Source: CAYNWT01 sp964450955
Lineage (GTDB): Bacteria; Planctomycetota; Planctomycetia; Planctomycetales; Planctomycetaceae
DNA length: 64,000 nucleotides
Direction: 5' to 3'
Assembly: GCA_964450955.1 (NCBI GenBank)
Contig: CAYVFI010000003.1
Span: 186,001 to 250,000, forward strand
The notes below the pieces were generated by a model. It had not been told where the DNA came from. It searched no databases and saw only the letters and a list, made by a program, of their open reading frames with translations. The position numbers and the translations under genes were made by a program. This document shows positions 17,319-26,322 of this stretch, piece after piece (within the stretch, counting starts at the first letter, position 1; every line of letters starts with the position of its first letter).

Positions 17319-18511
17319 TAGCCGCGGCGGATTTCTGAGCCCTGGAAGCGGACCATGATGCGGAAGACCTTTTTCATTTCGTTCTCCACGATGCCAGTCT
17401 GCAGATCGAATCGGACCGGGACCTCCAACCGGCGGATGTCGATGGTCGCGTGGTAGCCGCGTTCTGAGAACACATCAATCAGCATGGCCAGCGCGATGGG
17501 GTCTTCGAACAGCTGGTCTTCAGAATTGATTGTCGCGTTACCCGAAATCGCATGCCGCAAAACGATCGGCATGAACTTCTCATGGATAATCTCCACGACG
17601 CTTTGGAACAGCTCAGTCTGGTGATGTTCGTAATTGTCCAACCGCATCACAAGTTCCCGCCGCGCGTGGCTGACAATGTCGCTGGCGACGGGGATTCTTT
17701 GCAGCGTTTGGAAGGTACGTGGATCCAGTTCCAGTGAACTCTGGTAGTCCAGTTCGCTTAGAATGTTGGCTTGGACAACTTCCAGCGGTGCTTGAGCGTT
17801 GATGAAGTGGAAATGGAAAATCTGTTTCAGCGAAACAAGCGCGTCGTAGGTTTGTTCTTTGAAGACCCGATAGCGGTTCTTCGCCAACGATTCGTCGAAG
17901 TCTGTTGGCCGCTCTTCTTCTTTTTCGCCGATGCCCGATCGAATCACTTCTTCGTTGTGAGCTCGAACCTCTTCACCGCGACGAAGTTGGCGGGCGACAC
18001 TTTCGTTTTCATCAACAAACAGCACCATGATGTGGAAGCGTGGTTGTTTGAAGTGAACCAAATCGGGTGAATCTGCAAACTGACGCCGCAGCATGTTCAT
18101 TTTGTCGAACAGCATCTTCAGGCATTCCACCTGCACGTTAGTCCGCGGGAACCCGTCCAGAATCGCGCCGTTGCGGTGTTCTTCCGACAGGAGCTCCCGA
18201 AAGACCAGGTAGACAACTTCTCGGTCGCCGACCATTCCGCCCTGAGATTTGATTCGTTCTGCTTCTGGCGTGCACAGCAACGCGCTTACCACCACGGGTT
18301 CGGCCGTGATGTCGCGAACCTTGCGAATAAAATCCGTATTGGTTCCCTTACCCGCGCCGGGCGCTCCGCCCAGCAGGATGAGTTCCTTGGGGAACCGCAG
18401 TTGCTCGACACCGTATTCGGTTTCGAGTTGTGCCCAGACGGAGTTGAAGATCAGCTGAGTGTCTTTGACCTCCAGCTGTCCGGGTAGTTTTTCTTCTGGA
18501 CCAGAATTCAC
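17318..18511 (-). CDS. Adenylate-kinase-like nucleoside monophosphate kinase with long C-terminal extension
   Basis: The 397-residue protein has the P-loop GGAPGAGKGT at residues 48-57 and the NMP-binding motif DGFPRT at 119-124, both diagnostic of adenylate kinases. A normal enzyme is about 190-230 residues; here the kinase fold ends near residue 260 and about 140 further residues follow with no family I recognise. The LID region differs: basic and acidic stretches (LRRGEEVRAHNEEV) replace the usual Arg/Cys pattern, so activity on AMP is not assured. No signal peptide is seen. It could be a dedicated nucleotide kinase of planctomycetes or a regulatory homologue. A divergent TPR protein gene lies upstream. 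Confidence 0.8.
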   Translation of the reverse strand: MNSGPEEKLPGQLEVKDTQLIFNSVWAQLETEYGVEQLRFPKELILLGGAPGAGKGTNTDFIRKVRDITAEPVVVSALLCTPEAERIKSQGGMVGDREVVYLVFRELLSEEHRNGAILDGFPRTNVQVECLKMLFDKMNMLRRQFADSPDLVHFKQPRFHIMVLFVDENESVARQLRRGEEVRAHNEEVIRSGIGEKEEERPTDFDESLAKNRYRVFKEQTYDALVSLKQIFHFHFINAQAPLEVVQANILSELDYQSSLELDPRTFQTLQRIPVASDIVSHARRELVMRLDNYEHHQTELFQSVVEIIHEKFMPIVLRHAISGNATINSEDQLFEDPIALAMLIDVFSERGYHATIDIRRLEVPVRFDLQTGIVENEMKKVFRIMVRFQGSEIRRG

Positions 18512-18675
18512 GAGCGAGTGCCTCTTGTTGTTAAGCCGCCCATTGTTGCAACAACGGCGAGTCGCGGAAACCTTAACGCTTGCCCTGCGTGACCCACTCC
18601 GTCGTTGGCCGCGTTCTTCCCAGTTCGGCCGACGCCCCGTTTCAACAAGTCTGCGTCAGAACCGGCCCATCGAAG

Positions 18676-18700
18676 TAACTCCCGTTCAGCATGGGAGTTA
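18676..18700 (+). promoter_or_regulatory. Perfect 8-bp hairpin in the upstream region of the TPR gene
   Basis: Arms TAACTCCC and GGGAGTTA enclose the nine-base loop GTTCAGCAT. The hairpin ends 66 nt before the ATG at 18767. No T-tract follows, so termination is unlikely; a leader structure or a protein site is possible. Confidence 0.3.
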
Positions 18701-18766
18701 GCAGAAGCGGCCCGCACGACGGTCTCACACGACCTACATTTGTACCCGCCCTGGCTGGAGTCCAAT

Positions 18767-19849
18767 ATGTTCAACATCCCCACGCTTCCTGTGTCGTTGG
18801 CTTTGCTCGCGTGCGTCAACACGACGTACTCGGCCAAAGACGAGAAGGAAATCACCAACGACATTCGCCTGCTGGTAATCGGCGCATTCGCGCACCACGG
18901 TCCAGCGTTCTACGAACATGAGGTGCAGCGGTGTCGAACCGTATTGGACAAGAACCCCAAAGACTTCGACGCTCGGAACGACCTCGGCGCCGCGTTGACG
19001 AAGCTTGGTCGCTTTGCGGAAGCTGATGCCGCGTTCGCAGAAAACGAGAACTTGCATCCCGGCCGATACCGAACGGCAGCGAATCGCGGCGTTCTGTACA
19101 AGAAGTGGAGTAGGTTTGAGGAAGCATCTGAGTACATCGCCAGGTCGCTGGAAATCCGCCCGGGCGGCCACATGGGTTTGGGAGACTATTACCTCCGCAT
19201 GATTCGTTGGCGAGCGGCGAACTCAGCCACAGATGCTCCCATCGTTCAGAACTTTCTAGGAGTCGACTACGCGGCGGGATACCAAGCCACAGCAGACGCC
19301 GCTAACCGCGAACACCTGATGACTCTCATTAAGAACGACATGAACTTCACAGACGCGTACGTCGTACTTGGTGACATCATGTACGCCGAAGAGGATTATC
19401 GAACCGCCATCCGTTGCTACCTCCGAGCTAGCTTCCTGGGGCACCCCACCAAAGTGCCGATCCAGCGATACAAAACCGCCCGCAAGGCACTCGCCTCGAC
19501 TGCGCCTTTTGGGGCAGTTATCGATTCCACAAAAGACCGGGATCCCGTCTTCGCAGAGTTTGCTGCGGCCGCAAACTGGCTCGACGAGTATCAAGCGATT
19601 GAGACTAACCGGCTTGAAAGTGGACTGGCCGTTGACTTCGCCTCAATGCGTGTCGCCAGCATCGACGCGGGACTGACTCCGCCCAGAATCATTGAACGCC
19701 ATGAGTACTCTGAGTTGCTGTCAGCGAATTTCATCCTGTGGACACTCGCCAAGGTTGCGATGGCACTTATCCTGTACATCGCTGTCCGGTACTGTGTTGT
19801 TGGATTGGGCAGTAGCATTCGTGCGGGCAGGAGCGAACTCGCATCGTAA
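18767..19849 (+). CDS. Exported or membrane-anchored TPR protein
   Basis: The frame is open upstream to 18605, but the ATG at 18767 gives a signal-like start (MFNIPTLPVSLALLACV). The 360-residue protein contains TPR-like pairs: NPKDFDARNDLGAALTKLGR, then a unit at about residues 86-120 with YRTAANRGVLYKKW, and FTDAYVVLGDIMYAEEDYRT further on. A C-terminal membrane helix (FILWTLAKVAMALILYIAV) is followed by a short tail of positive charge. TPR repeats mediate protein contacts; the partners are unknown. The layout suggests most of the protein lies outside the cytoplasm, held by the C-terminal helix. Confidence 0.75.
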   Translation: MFNIPTLPVSLALLACVNTTYSAKDEKEITNDIRLLVIGAFAHHGPAFYEHEVQRCRTVLDKNPKDFDARNDLGAALTKLGRFAEADAAFAENENLHPGRYRTAANRGVLYKKWSRFEEASEYIARSLEIRPGGHMGLGDYYLRMIRWRAANSATDAPIVQNFLGVDYAAGYQATADAANREHLMTLIKNDMNFTDAYVVLGDIMYAEEDYRTAIRCYLRASFLGHPTKVPIQRYKTARKALASTAPFGAVIDSTKDRDPVFAEFAAAANWLDEYQAIETNRLESGLAVDFASMRVASIDAGLTPPRIIERHEYSELLSANFILWTLAKVAMALILYIAVRYCVVGLGSSIRAGRSELAS

Positions 19850-19892
19850 CTGCGATCGATTCTGTTGTGTATTCCTAACGTGAGTTCTCTTT

Positions 19893-20474
19893 GTGCAGAC
19901 ACCGTCTCATGCCGTCATAAGCCTGTTCCTGTGGCGCAAATCGGAGAACTGGAAACAGACGCTGGCAGTGGTTTTCGGAGCCGTTCTTCCTGACCTCAAC
20001 ATGTTTCTGTTTTACGGCTACCAGAAATGGATCGGAACGCCTGAGGCGACGATCTGGAGTACGACATACTTTGAAGAACACTGGCAGTTGTTCTTTGACT
20101 GGTTCAATTCCATTCCGATTTATGCGGCATTGGCCGCGCTGGCGTACCGACTGGATCGTCGCATCCTGTTCTTAATCACCAGCAGTGCGTTGGTGCATGT
20201 GCTGTGCGATTTGCCGGTGCATAACGATGATGCTCACCGACATTTTCTGCCGTTCAGCCATTGGCGATTCGTCAGCCCAGTGTCGTACTGGGATCCACAG
20301 CACTACGGGATCATTGCCGCGTCGGCGGAATATATCACGACCCTGTCGATGTGCGTGTTCCTCAGCTTCGGGAAGTTCGCCAAGTCAGTCCGCGTGTCTG
20401 CCAGAACGAACCTGGCGCTGTACCTCGTGGTTGGCGGGTTTGTTATTAGCTTGCTGCTGCGTCGCTGGTTGTAG
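19893..20474 (+). CDS. YdjM/DUF457-like integral membrane protein, putative metal-dependent hydrolase
   Basis: The GTG at 19893 is the natural start, giving MQTPSHAVISLFLW, the usual TPxHA opening of the YdjM (LexA-binding, inner-membrane) family. Conserved polar residues of the family follow: GAVLPDLNMF with its Asp, LVHVLCDLPVHNDDAHRHF with several His and Asp, and the final hydrophobic helix. The 193-residue protein has four or five membrane segments. The family is annotated as putative hydrolase and has no well-defined substrate. It ends 51 nt before the stop of the convergent apbE-like gene. Confidence 0.72.
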   Translation: MQTPSHAVISLFLWRKSENWKQTLAVVFGAVLPDLNMFLFYGYQKWIGTPEATIWSTTYFEEHWQLFFDWFNSIPIYAALAALAYRLDRRILFLITSSALVHVLCDLPVHNDDAHRHFLPFSHWRFVSPVSYWDPQHYGIIAASAEYITTLSMCVFLSFGKFAKSVRVSARTNLALYLVVGGFVISLLLRRWL

Positions 20475-20525
20475 CGCTCGGATTTGTCCGAACCCAACGA
20501 CGCTTGGCATGGCAACGTCGTTCGC

Positions 20526-21779
20526 TTACGAACCAACCGGAGTCTCTGTCGATTCTGCCTGAGCCTGAGCACCCTCGCCGCGGCATTCGGCTGACGGTAT
20601 GGCACACAGGTCGCATGCGGTTTGGCCGGCTCCGTCTTTCATGCCCGCCAGGCCGCCGCAGCTTCCTTTCAGTCGGCGATTGCTGATGATGACACCGACG
20701 GCCATTCCACCGATTGCCAGCAAGAACACAATGGCAGCAGCCAGGAACACTGGCCACATTGAGCTTGGAGAAACCGGTTCGGCAGGAGCCGCATCGACCG
20801 TCGGGAAGTTTCCGAGCGTTTCATCCTGGAAGCCTGCATCGGTTCGAACGATCAAGTTCGCAGTAAGGCCTTGCTGCTGAACGAGTCGACTGCCGGCTTC
20901 TGGTCCAAGAACCGAAATGGCTGTCGCCCAGGCATCGGCCACCATACAGCTCTCAGCCAAAACCGTCACGGACGCCAAAGCGTGTTCGACCGGCCGCCCG
21001 GTTCGAGGATCAATCGTGTGTGAGTAGCGTTGGCCATCGATGATGTAGAAGTTGCGGTAGTCACCCGAAGTCGCCATCGCGCGGTCTTGCAGGGGTACGG
21101 CCGAACGAATTTCGCGGCGGTCGTCCGCGGGTTCCTCAATTCCAATCGTCCATGGCTTCCCTCTGTGGCTAAGGCCAGCCGCGCGGACTTCGCCGCCGAC
21201 TTCAACGAGAAACGATTCCAGTCCCGCCTCGGACAACGCGGCGGCCACGCGATCGACGGCGTAGCCTTTGGCGATTGCAGACAAGTTGACCGACAACGTG
21301 GCAACTGACTTCTTCAGAGCCGGTGGATCCGGACGAACGGACAACTGCTGCCAACCGATTTGCTTCCGAGTTACCTTAATCGCCGCCGCGTCCGGAACAT
21401 CTCCACGCCCTGTGTTCCTATCGAACGTCCACAAGTCAATCAGCGGCGAGACAGTGACATCGAAGGCTCCATCACTGGCTGCCGAGATATCCAGTGCAGC
21501 CTGAACAACAGCAGCCGTCGGTTTCGAAACCGGAAACCAATCTGTCTTGTCAGACGCATTGAACCGACTGATCTCAGAATCGTCTCGCCAGGTGGACATC
21601 AACTTATCCACGAGATCCAATTCGGTTTGGATGGCTGAACGCAGATCCTGATTCGTCTCGCTGGCAATTGTGACCTGCCACGTGGTTCCCATACTCTCAC
21701 CCTCAAACCGCGTTTGGGCGGCAGCAGGGCTGAACAACAGGGCAAAGACCGCGATCGATTTGTAGACTTCGGAAATCAT
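20526..21779 (-). CDS. apbE: FAD:protein FMN transferase (ApbE) fused to an NqrM-like domain
   Basis: The 417-residue protein has a signal peptide (YKSIAVFALLFSPAAAQ) and an ApbE domain up to about residue 320, with GESMGTTWQVTI, DGAFDVTVSPLIDLW, YAVDRVAAAL, EVGGEVRAAG and SHTIDPRTGRPV. ApbE attaches FMN covalently to Thr/Ser of NqrB, NqrC, RnfG and related proteins. From about residue 341 a membrane helix is followed by ISNRRLKGSCGGL, ACDLC and AEC. This matches NqrM (DUF539), the protein needed for Na-translocating NADH:quinone oxidoreductase maturation, including its four cysteines. Separate apbE and nqrM genes are the usual state, so this is a fusion of two Nqr maturation factors. No nqr structural gene is in the window. 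Confidence 0.93.
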   Translation of the reverse strand: MISEVYKSIAVFALLFSPAAAQTRFEGESMGTTWQVTIASETNQDLRSAIQTELDLVDKLMSTWRDDSEISRFNASDKTDWFPVSKPTAAVVQAALDISAASDGAFDVTVSPLIDLWTFDRNTGRGDVPDAAAIKVTRKQIGWQQLSVRPDPPALKKSVATLSVNLSAIAKGYAVDRVAAALSEAGLESFLVEVGGEVRAAGLSHRGKPWTIGIEEPADDRREIRSAVPLQDRAMATSGDYRNFYIIDGQRYSHTIDPRTGRPVEHALASVTVLAESCMVADAWATAISVLGPEAGSRLVQQQGLTANLIVRTDAGFQDETLGNFPTVDAAPAEPVSPSSMWPVFLAAAIVFLLAIGGMAVGVIISNRRLKGSCGGLAGMKDGAGQTACDLCAIPSAECRGEGAQAQAESTETPVGS

Positions 21780-21911
21780 GCTGAGAGTCTAGAGATCGCT
21801 GAGTCCGTTTACACCCTGAATCCCCTGAAACATGGCCCGCAGCAATCCCGTCTGGTCGATCCCCACACAGATTCGTAGGATTCGCGTTCTCACCGAATTG
21901 CCGAGGAACGG

Positions 21912-23246
21912 ATGCCTTTGCTGCCCTGGTTATTAAACTGCGTTTACCTGCTGCTGCTGGTGCTCGCCTCCCCCATTCTCGCATGGCGCGCGGTGCGGCA
22001 TGGGAAGTATCGCGATGGGGCTGCGCAGAAGCTTCTGGGATGTCTGCCGGCAAGTGCCGCGGACGAACGTGTTATCTGGTTCCACGCGGTCAGTGTCGGT
22101 GAGGTTCTTCAGCTGGAGACCATCATCCCGCCGCTGGCGAAGCAGCATCCTGACGCGACGATTTTGATTACGTCCACCACCAACACCGGATTGGATGTCG
22201 CTCGGCAAAAGTTCCCCGACTATCGATCGTGCTACTTCCCGTTGGACTTTTCGTGGGCCGTGCGAAACGCGTTGCGGCGAGTTCGCCCGGCGTTGGTGGT
22301 TCTGGTCGAACTGGAACTCTGGCCAAACTTCATCCTTCACGCAGCAAAGACTTCCCGACTGGCCATTATTAACGGACGACTAAGCGAACGCAGCTATCGA
22401 GGCTACCGGCGCATTCGCAGGTTGGTCGAACCGGTTCTACGCAGCTTCACAACCATCGGCGTACAAACCGCAACGTACGCTGATCGCATGTGTTTGCTGG
22501 GTGCGCGGGCGGAGACGGTGCATGTCACTGGTTCCATTAAGTTCGACCGCGTTCAGACCGATCGGTTCAACTCGGCCACGCAATCGCTGCGTAAACTGTT
22601 TCAGTTAGAACCCGACGCTCTGGTGCTGGTTGCCGGCAGCACGCAGGCTCCGGAAGAAGTTTTGGCGGTTCAGGCATGGAAACAGCTTCGACAGGACTTC
22701 CCAACTTTACGGCTGGTCGTGGTTCCTCGACACAAAGAACGGTTCGACGAAGTTGCTCGACTGATTGCGTGGCAGAAAGTCACCATCGCGCGTCGGTCGC
22801 AACTGGGAGACTTGTCATCCGCGGAGCAGGGGATCGCGGACGATGCTGTCATTCTGTTGGACACATTAGGTGAACTAAGCGATTGCTGGGGTCTTGCGGA
22901 CGTTGCCTTTGTAGGTGGGAGCTTCGGAGATCGTGGCGGACAAAACATGATAGAACCGGCGGCCTTCGGAGCGGCGGTTCTGGTCGGGCCAAACACCGTG
23001 AACTTCCGCGACGTGATGAGCCAACTTGAAGCTCGGGACGCGATAACTGTGGTTTCACATACAGAGCGGTTGGTTGCGAAAGTGCGAGAACTACTTCTTG
23101 ACCCCATCAAAAGAGAAAAGATGGGCCGGGCGGCAAGAAAAACGGTTCTTGAGGGAACTGGGGCAAGTCAGAAGACTCTAAAGTTAATCGGGGGCGTTTG
23201 GGGTTCTGTTTCTCAGGAGTCTGGTCGGTTACGCAAGGCTGCGTGA
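21912..23246 (+). CDS. waaA: 3-deoxy-D-manno-octulosonic acid transferase (Kdo transferase)
   Basis: The 444-residue protein has the N-terminal membrane anchor of WaaA (CVYLLLLVLASPILAW), followed by the GT-B glycosyltransferase with typical segments: WFHAVSVGEVLQ with the catalytic Glu, ITSTTNTGLDVA, VELELWPNFI, INGRLSERSYRGY, VTGSIKFD, AGSTQAPEE, VVPRHKERF and the sugar-nucleotide binding GGSFGDRGGQNMIEPAAFG. The enzyme adds Kdo from CMP-Kdo to lipid A precursor on the inner membrane. Its presence indicates that this organism makes lipopolysaccharide or a Kdo-containing lipid. A GAGGA element precedes the ATG. It stands alone and is divergent from the apbE fusion gene. Confidence 0.95.
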   Translation: MPLLPWLLNCVYLLLLVLASPILAWRAVRHGKYRDGAAQKLLGCLPASAADERVIWFHAVSVGEVLQLETIIPPLAKQHPDATILITSTTNTGLDVARQKFPDYRSCYFPLDFSWAVRNALRRVRPALVVLVELELWPNFILHAAKTSRLAIINGRLSERSYRGYRRIRRLVEPVLRSFTTIGVQTATYADRMCLLGARAETVHVTGSIKFDRVQTDRFNSATQSLRKLFQLEPDALVLVAGSTQAPEEVLAVQAWKQLRQDFPTLRLVVVPRHKERFDEVARLIAWQKVTIARRSQLGDLSSAEQGIADDAVILLDTLGELSDCWGLADVAFVGGSFGDRGGQNMIEPAAFGAAVLVGPNTVNFRDVMSQLEARDAITVVSHTERLVAKVRELLLDPIKREKMGRAARKTVLEGTGASQKTLKLIGGVWGSVSQESGRLRKAA

Positions 23247-23263
23247 AACTTCACAACCGAACT

Positions 23264-23287
23264 CTGAGCCCAAATGGGGCCTCTTTT
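23264..23287 (+). terminator. Possible weak intrinsic terminator after waaA
   Basis: GAGCCC and GGGGCCTC can pair with a two-base bulge around an AAAT loop, followed by TTTTT, 18 nt after the waaA stop. The stem is short and imperfect. Confidence 0.4.
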
Positions 23288-23403
23288 TACTGTTTGTCAT
23301 TTTGGTCAAGCATGCTGTTTGGCTATTCTATGGACAGGCAATCACTCCGCGCTCGGGCCACTTCGGTCCGCAGTGATAGGTCGACCTGAACCAGGGGATT
23401 CTC

Positions 23404-26124
23404 GTGATTCGACTGACACATCGAGCACTTCGTTGTTTACCCGTTTACTTAGCTCCGGCCAAAACACGCATCGCGGTTTTGTCGGTCGCATTTGCAACTG
23501 CCATGATGACGGGCTGTGGCGGGGGTGACGACGCTCCAGTCGAACCCGAGGGCGCCGAGGGTGGCGCAGCGACAGCTGCTGCAGCTCCGGCCAAGCCTCC
23601 AGCCCAGGCCGCAGCGCCGAAGGCGGGCGGTGGCAACGGACGGATGCCGGTGATGCCGGGCGGCGGTGGTGGCAACGGTCGGATGCCGGTGATGCCGGGT
23701 GGCGGCGGTGGCAATGGCCGGATGCCGGTCATGCCGGGCGGCGGCGGAGGAGGCGGCAGCCCAAGCCTGGCCGGTGATCAGGATTTCCAGTTGTTGCCTG
23801 AACCAAAACGTTCTTCGGATTTTGGCACATGGAGTGCCGAAGACTACAAGGAGTCTGTCAGAGAACGCGATCAGCAGGCAATCGAAGCGATTGAATGGCT
23901 TGCCAGTAACAAAGCAGACGACGCTTCAGCCTCGCTGCTAATTGAACTTCTTGTGATTGCGAAAGAACCAGCGAAGCAACCTCCAGCCGGCGCGAGTGGT
24001 GGCCGTCGTGGACCGGGTGCTGGTCCAGGCCGACGCGGTGCGCCGCCTGCCAATAATGGCCGATCACCTGCATTGCCTGGCGGTCGACAAAGCGCTCCAG
24101 GCGGTGGCGGTTCAGGCGCTGACGTCGGTTCACTCGAACCTCATATGATTCAGCAGGTACTGATCGCCGCAATCTCCGGTGATATCGAGAATCTGCTATT
24201 CGCATCCGCCCTCGTGCAAAACGGGCCGCCTCAGGGCTACGGTGGCCAGAATGGACCACCGCAAGGTTATGGTCAAAGTGGTGGAGACCAAAGTGGACCA
24301 CCTCAGGGTTACGGCCAAAACGGCCCTCCCGGCGGTGGTGACGGTGGCTATGGTGGTGGCGACGGCGGCGGACAAAACGGACCGCCTCCGGGCTACAACA
24401 GCGGTGCTCCCGGTGGCGGCGGTTTCGGTGGTGGTGACAGCAATGCAGGTGGTCCACCACCGGGGTACAACAGCGGAGTCCCTGGCGGTAACAGCAGTGG
24501 GGGCGGCGGTGGAAACAGTCAATCCGGAAATCGTGGCGGTGCGGCCAATCGAGGTGGCGGCGGTGCTGGAAACTTCGGTGCAGGAGACTACTCCAACTAC
24601 GGCACGTTGGACATGAACCAGTTTGTTGGTTCTGTCGTGACCGGTCTCATTAAGATTGACTCGCCCAAGGCATGGCATGGGGTTGAACAATTGCTGGAGG
24701 GAACACTTTCCAGTCCAATCGATTCTGCCGCGACCAGCGAAATGGTTCTCAAGACTCTCATGGCTAACTACGGTGGTCCAGGGCACCCGACACACTTGCT
24801 GTTGTCTGGCTTGGTCAAGCAGGATACTCCTCAGGGTCAGAAGGCTATTGAGCTTTTCACGGACTACGCGGGAACAGCAATCGACCAATTGATCGGTCTG
24901 GTTGAGCCTGCTTCTGAGGAAGTTGCTGACGCAGGAAACGGAGGTCGGAATGCCGGCTTCGGAGGCGGCCGCGGTCCGGCTGGCCTTGGTGGTGGCCGTG
25001 GTCCGGTTGGTCTTGGTGGTGGCAGCGCCCGCGGTCCGGTTGGCCTCGGTGGTGGCGGTGGTGCCGGACTGGCTGACGGCGGTGGTGGCCGCGGTCCGGT
25101 TGGCGGTGGTGGCCGCGGTCCGGTTGGCGGTGGTGGGCGCGGTCCCGCTGGCTTCGGTGGCGGTGGAGACTCTGGCGGTGGCGCTCCACCGACGCAAAAC
25201 ATCCAGACGCTGTCGATGAACTCCAACACACGAGCAATGACTGAAGAACAGTTAAAGAACTTCACAACGTTTCTTTGGAACCGCGACTTCGCACAGTCAG
25301 TGGCTATGAAACTAAGCGAAGCTCCCACACTTAGTGAAGCAGCACAATTGCTGGCTCTTGCAGGCTCGCTTCCGACTTCAGATGCCCGAAAGGCATGCTT
25401 CAATATCCTGGCGTCTAACACAGACGGCCCCGACTCATTCATTAACGCGGGCTTCTTTAACCGTGTTGCCAGAGACCCGGGACTTTTGGTTGCCCTAAAA
25501 GGTCTGCCTCAAAAAAGACGTGGGCAGGGTAGCCTTCAGGGCCGATGGGACGAAGCGATTAAGCAATCAGCGCTCGCACTTCGGGATCGCCTGAAGGGCG
25601 CTGTCCAGCGGGGCGGTGGCGGTGCGGGTGGTGCCGTGCCAACCTCAATGATTAAACTTCATGCACGGGCAACGCCGGATGCGGTGCTTCGCCAAAGTTG
25701 GCCGCGTGACGTGTCAGGCTTGGTTGGGGAAAGCACGCCCGGCAGCACTGAACTGCTTTACGTGCAGGTCCGAGCCGCAGACAATCTCAAGAAGGTTCTG
25801 AAGCACTACCAGGGCCGCGTTGGTTCCAGCCACAAAAAGGTGGAGCAAAACGATCCCAATCGACGCATTACCTGGCTGACCGGTGTTCGAACACTAAAGA
25901 CCGGAATCAAGCGATCGATTGATGTCATCTTCAGCGAAGATCGGGCAGGTGCAGGTGGCGGTGGCGGCAATGGCCGCGGTCCCACTGGTTTCGGTGGCGC
26001 CGGTCCGGCTGGGGGTGGAGGTGCCCGCGGTGGCGCGGCACCAACCAGTGCCCTGATCGAGATTATTATCGTGGATACCCCAAACCCGAATCCGGCCGTT
26101 AACAACGCCAGTTTGGATAAGTAA
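23404..26124 (+). CDS. Gly-rich repeat lipoprotein of unknown function
   Basis: A GTG start at 23404 gives an N-terminus with a hydrophobic stretch ending in MMTGC, a lipobox (Cys38), followed by Gly and Asp. The 906-residue product alternates low-complexity Gly-rich linkers with ordinary segments. Linkers include three copies of a 13-residue GGGGGNGRMPVMP unit near residues 75-115, NGPPQGYGQ-like units near 270-330, and GRGPVGLGGG-like units near 515-590. The ordered parts (about 130-190, 395-515, 600-740 and 755-850) are helical in look; one near residues 605-680 reads like a HEAT-type stretch. I do not recognise a family. The likely place is the periplasmic or outer face of a membrane. Confidence 0.75.
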   Translation: MIRLTHRALRCLPVYLAPAKTRIAVLSVAFATAMMTGCGGGDDAPVEPEGAEGGAATAAAAPAKPPAQAAAPKAGGGNGRMPVMPGGGGGNGRMPVMPGGGGGNGRMPVMPGGGGGGGSPSLAGDQDFQLLPEPKRSSDFGTWSAEDYKESVRERDQQAIEAIEWLASNKADDASASLLIELLVIAKEPAKQPPAGASGGRRGPGAGPGRRGAPPANNGRSPALPGGRQSAPGGGGSGADVGSLEPHMIQQVLIAAISGDIENLLFASALVQNGPPQGYGGQNGPPQGYGQSGGDQSGPPQGYGQNGPPGGGDGGYGGGDGGGQNGPPPGYNSGAPGGGGFGGGDSNAGGPPPGYNSGVPGGNSSGGGGGNSQSGNRGGAANRGGGGAGNFGAGDYSNYGTLDMNQFVGSVVTGLIKIDSPKAWHGVEQLLEGTLSSPIDSAATSEMVLKTLMANYGGPGHPTHLLLSGLVKQDTPQGQKAIELFTDYAGTAIDQLIGLVEPASEEVADAGNGGRNAGFGGGRGPAGLGGGRGPVGLGGGSARGPVGLGGGGGAGLADGGGGRGPVGGGGRGPVGGGGRGPAGFGGGGDSGGGAPPTQNIQTLSMNSNTRAMTEEQLKNFTTFLWNRDFAQSVAMKLSEAPTLSEAAQLLALAGSLPTSDARKACFNILASNTDGPDSFINAGFFNRVARDPGLLVALKGLPQKRRGQGSLQGRWDEAIKQSALALRDRLKGAVQRGGGGAGGAVPTSMIKLHARATPDAVLRQSWPRDVSGLVGESTPGSTELLYVQVRAADNLKKVLKHYQGRVGSSHKKVEQNDPNRRITWLTGVRTLKTGIKRSIDVIFSEDRAGAGGGGGNGRGPTGFGGAGPAGGGGARGGAAPTSALIEIIIVDTPNPNPAVNNASLDK
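23626..23745 (+). repeat. Three tandem 39-base repeats
   Basis: Three near-identical copies encode a 13-residue Gly/Asn/Arg/Met/Pro unit (NGRMPVMP core) within the lipoprotein gene. The period of 39 bases keeps the frame, so copy number can change without breaking the protein. Confidence 0.85.
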
Positions 26125-26141
26125 GGGGCTTTTTCCCAAAC

Positions 26142-26174
26142 AAGCCCGTCGTGTACCGCACGGCGGGCTTTTTT
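26142..26174 (+). terminator. Intrinsic terminator after the Gly-rich lipoprotein gene
   Basis: AAGCCCGTCGTG pairs with CACGGCGGGCTT, with one G-T pair, around a short loop, followed by TTTTTT. It starts 18 nt after the stop at 26124 and separates the lipoprotein from typA. Confidence 0.88.
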
Positions 26175-26322
26175 CATACTTACAAGGCCAGAACCGGCGT
26201 TGCCGCGACCAGGCAAGCTGGTACACTTCGCCGCTTAGGCCTACGCTGGCACCCAGCCGATTTGCCCAGAATGCCGCACGGCATCACTGGTGACGGCTCT
26301 CCCTGCACTACGAAACTGTCTG

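Noticed and set aside
24196..25197. A long minus-strand frame of 333 codons rich in Thr, Ala and Arg
   Set aside because: It is the antisense of the Gly-rich repeats in the lipoprotein gene; repeat composition on the plus strand suppresses stops on the other.
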